Source of the DNA: Thermoplasmata archaeon
Lineage (GTDB): Archaea; Thermoplasmatota; Thermoplasmata; Thermoplasmatales; Thermoplasmataceae
Assembly: GCA_021826795.1 (NCBI GenBank)
Contig: JAKAYM010000125.1
Coordinates: forward strand, 1 to 5,429
Reading direction: 5' to 3'
Length of the DNA: 5,429 nucleotides
Shown one piece after another: positions 5,367 to 5,429 of this stretch (within the stretch, counting starts at the first letter, position 1; every line of letters starts with the position of its first letter). A model generated the notes under the pieces. That model was not told the origin of the DNA and searched no databases. It saw nothing but the letters and a program-made list of their open reading frames with translations. The position numbers and the translations under genes were made by a program.

Positions 5367-5429
5367 CGGTAATAGTATTAGTAAATAGTTTACCACTATA
5401 TTATTATAAATTCATTCATTGAAAACCAG

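Noticed and set aside
5089..5388. Plus-strand open frame of 99 codons over the secreted-protein gene
   Set aside because: It is antisense to a gene with signal peptide, promoter and operon context. It has no ribosome-binding site and its translation looks like a mirror of the real gene.
1..5429. CRISPR arrays, tRNA or rRNA genes, intact insertion sequences
   Set aside because: No regularly spaced repeats, no tRNA-like cloverleaf with TTCRA arm, and no transposase or terminal inverted repeats were found. The only mobile-element trace is the recombinase remnant.

Overview
The window looks like a chromosomal piece of an acidophilic archaeon of the order Thermoplasmatales (Ferroplasma/Acidiplasma/Cuniculiplasma type). 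The evidence is an archaeal replication factor C small subunit, an archaeal Lrp/AsnC regulator, archaeal TATA boxes about 25 bases upstream of start codons (giving leaderless or very short-leader mRNAs), AT-rich DNA and heavy use of ATA and AGG codons. The genus is an inference, not a database match.

Layout. Positions 1-750 (minus) hold the first 250 codons of rfcS, cut by the window edge. Positions 795-1217 (minus) hold an Lrp/AsnC-family regulator. A 149-base divergent intergenic region with two overlapping dyads separates it from a plus-strand operon: a 1-Cys Prx6-type peroxiredoxin (1367-2062), followed after one base by an encapsulated-ferritin-like (EncFtn) protein (2064-2348) with a perfect Shine-Dalgarno sequence. 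The two form an iron/peroxide detoxification pair. No encapsulin shell gene is visible, and the ferritin has no C-terminal cargo tail.

Positions 2349-2515 separate convergent transcription units. They carry T-rich terminator candidates and a decayed C-terminal tail of a tyrosine recombinase (about 2391-2490, minus), which suggests a former mobile-element junction.

Positions 5336 down to 2516 (minus) are a tightly packed four-gene operon with its own TATA box: a 154-aa secreted protein with three Cys and five Trp, a 270-aa double-anchored surface protein with many N-glycosylation sequons, an ABC ATPase, and a six-helix ABC-2 permease. Spacings are +11, -11 and -32 bases, so translation is probably coupled. 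The gene order resembles bacteriocin/immunity-transport cassettes. The secreted protein and the surface protein share a short Y-H-(I/V)-G...Y-I-S motif. This cassette is the best candidate in the window for an undescribed system (secreted effector plus dedicated surface partner and exporter/immunity pump). Its function is inference only.
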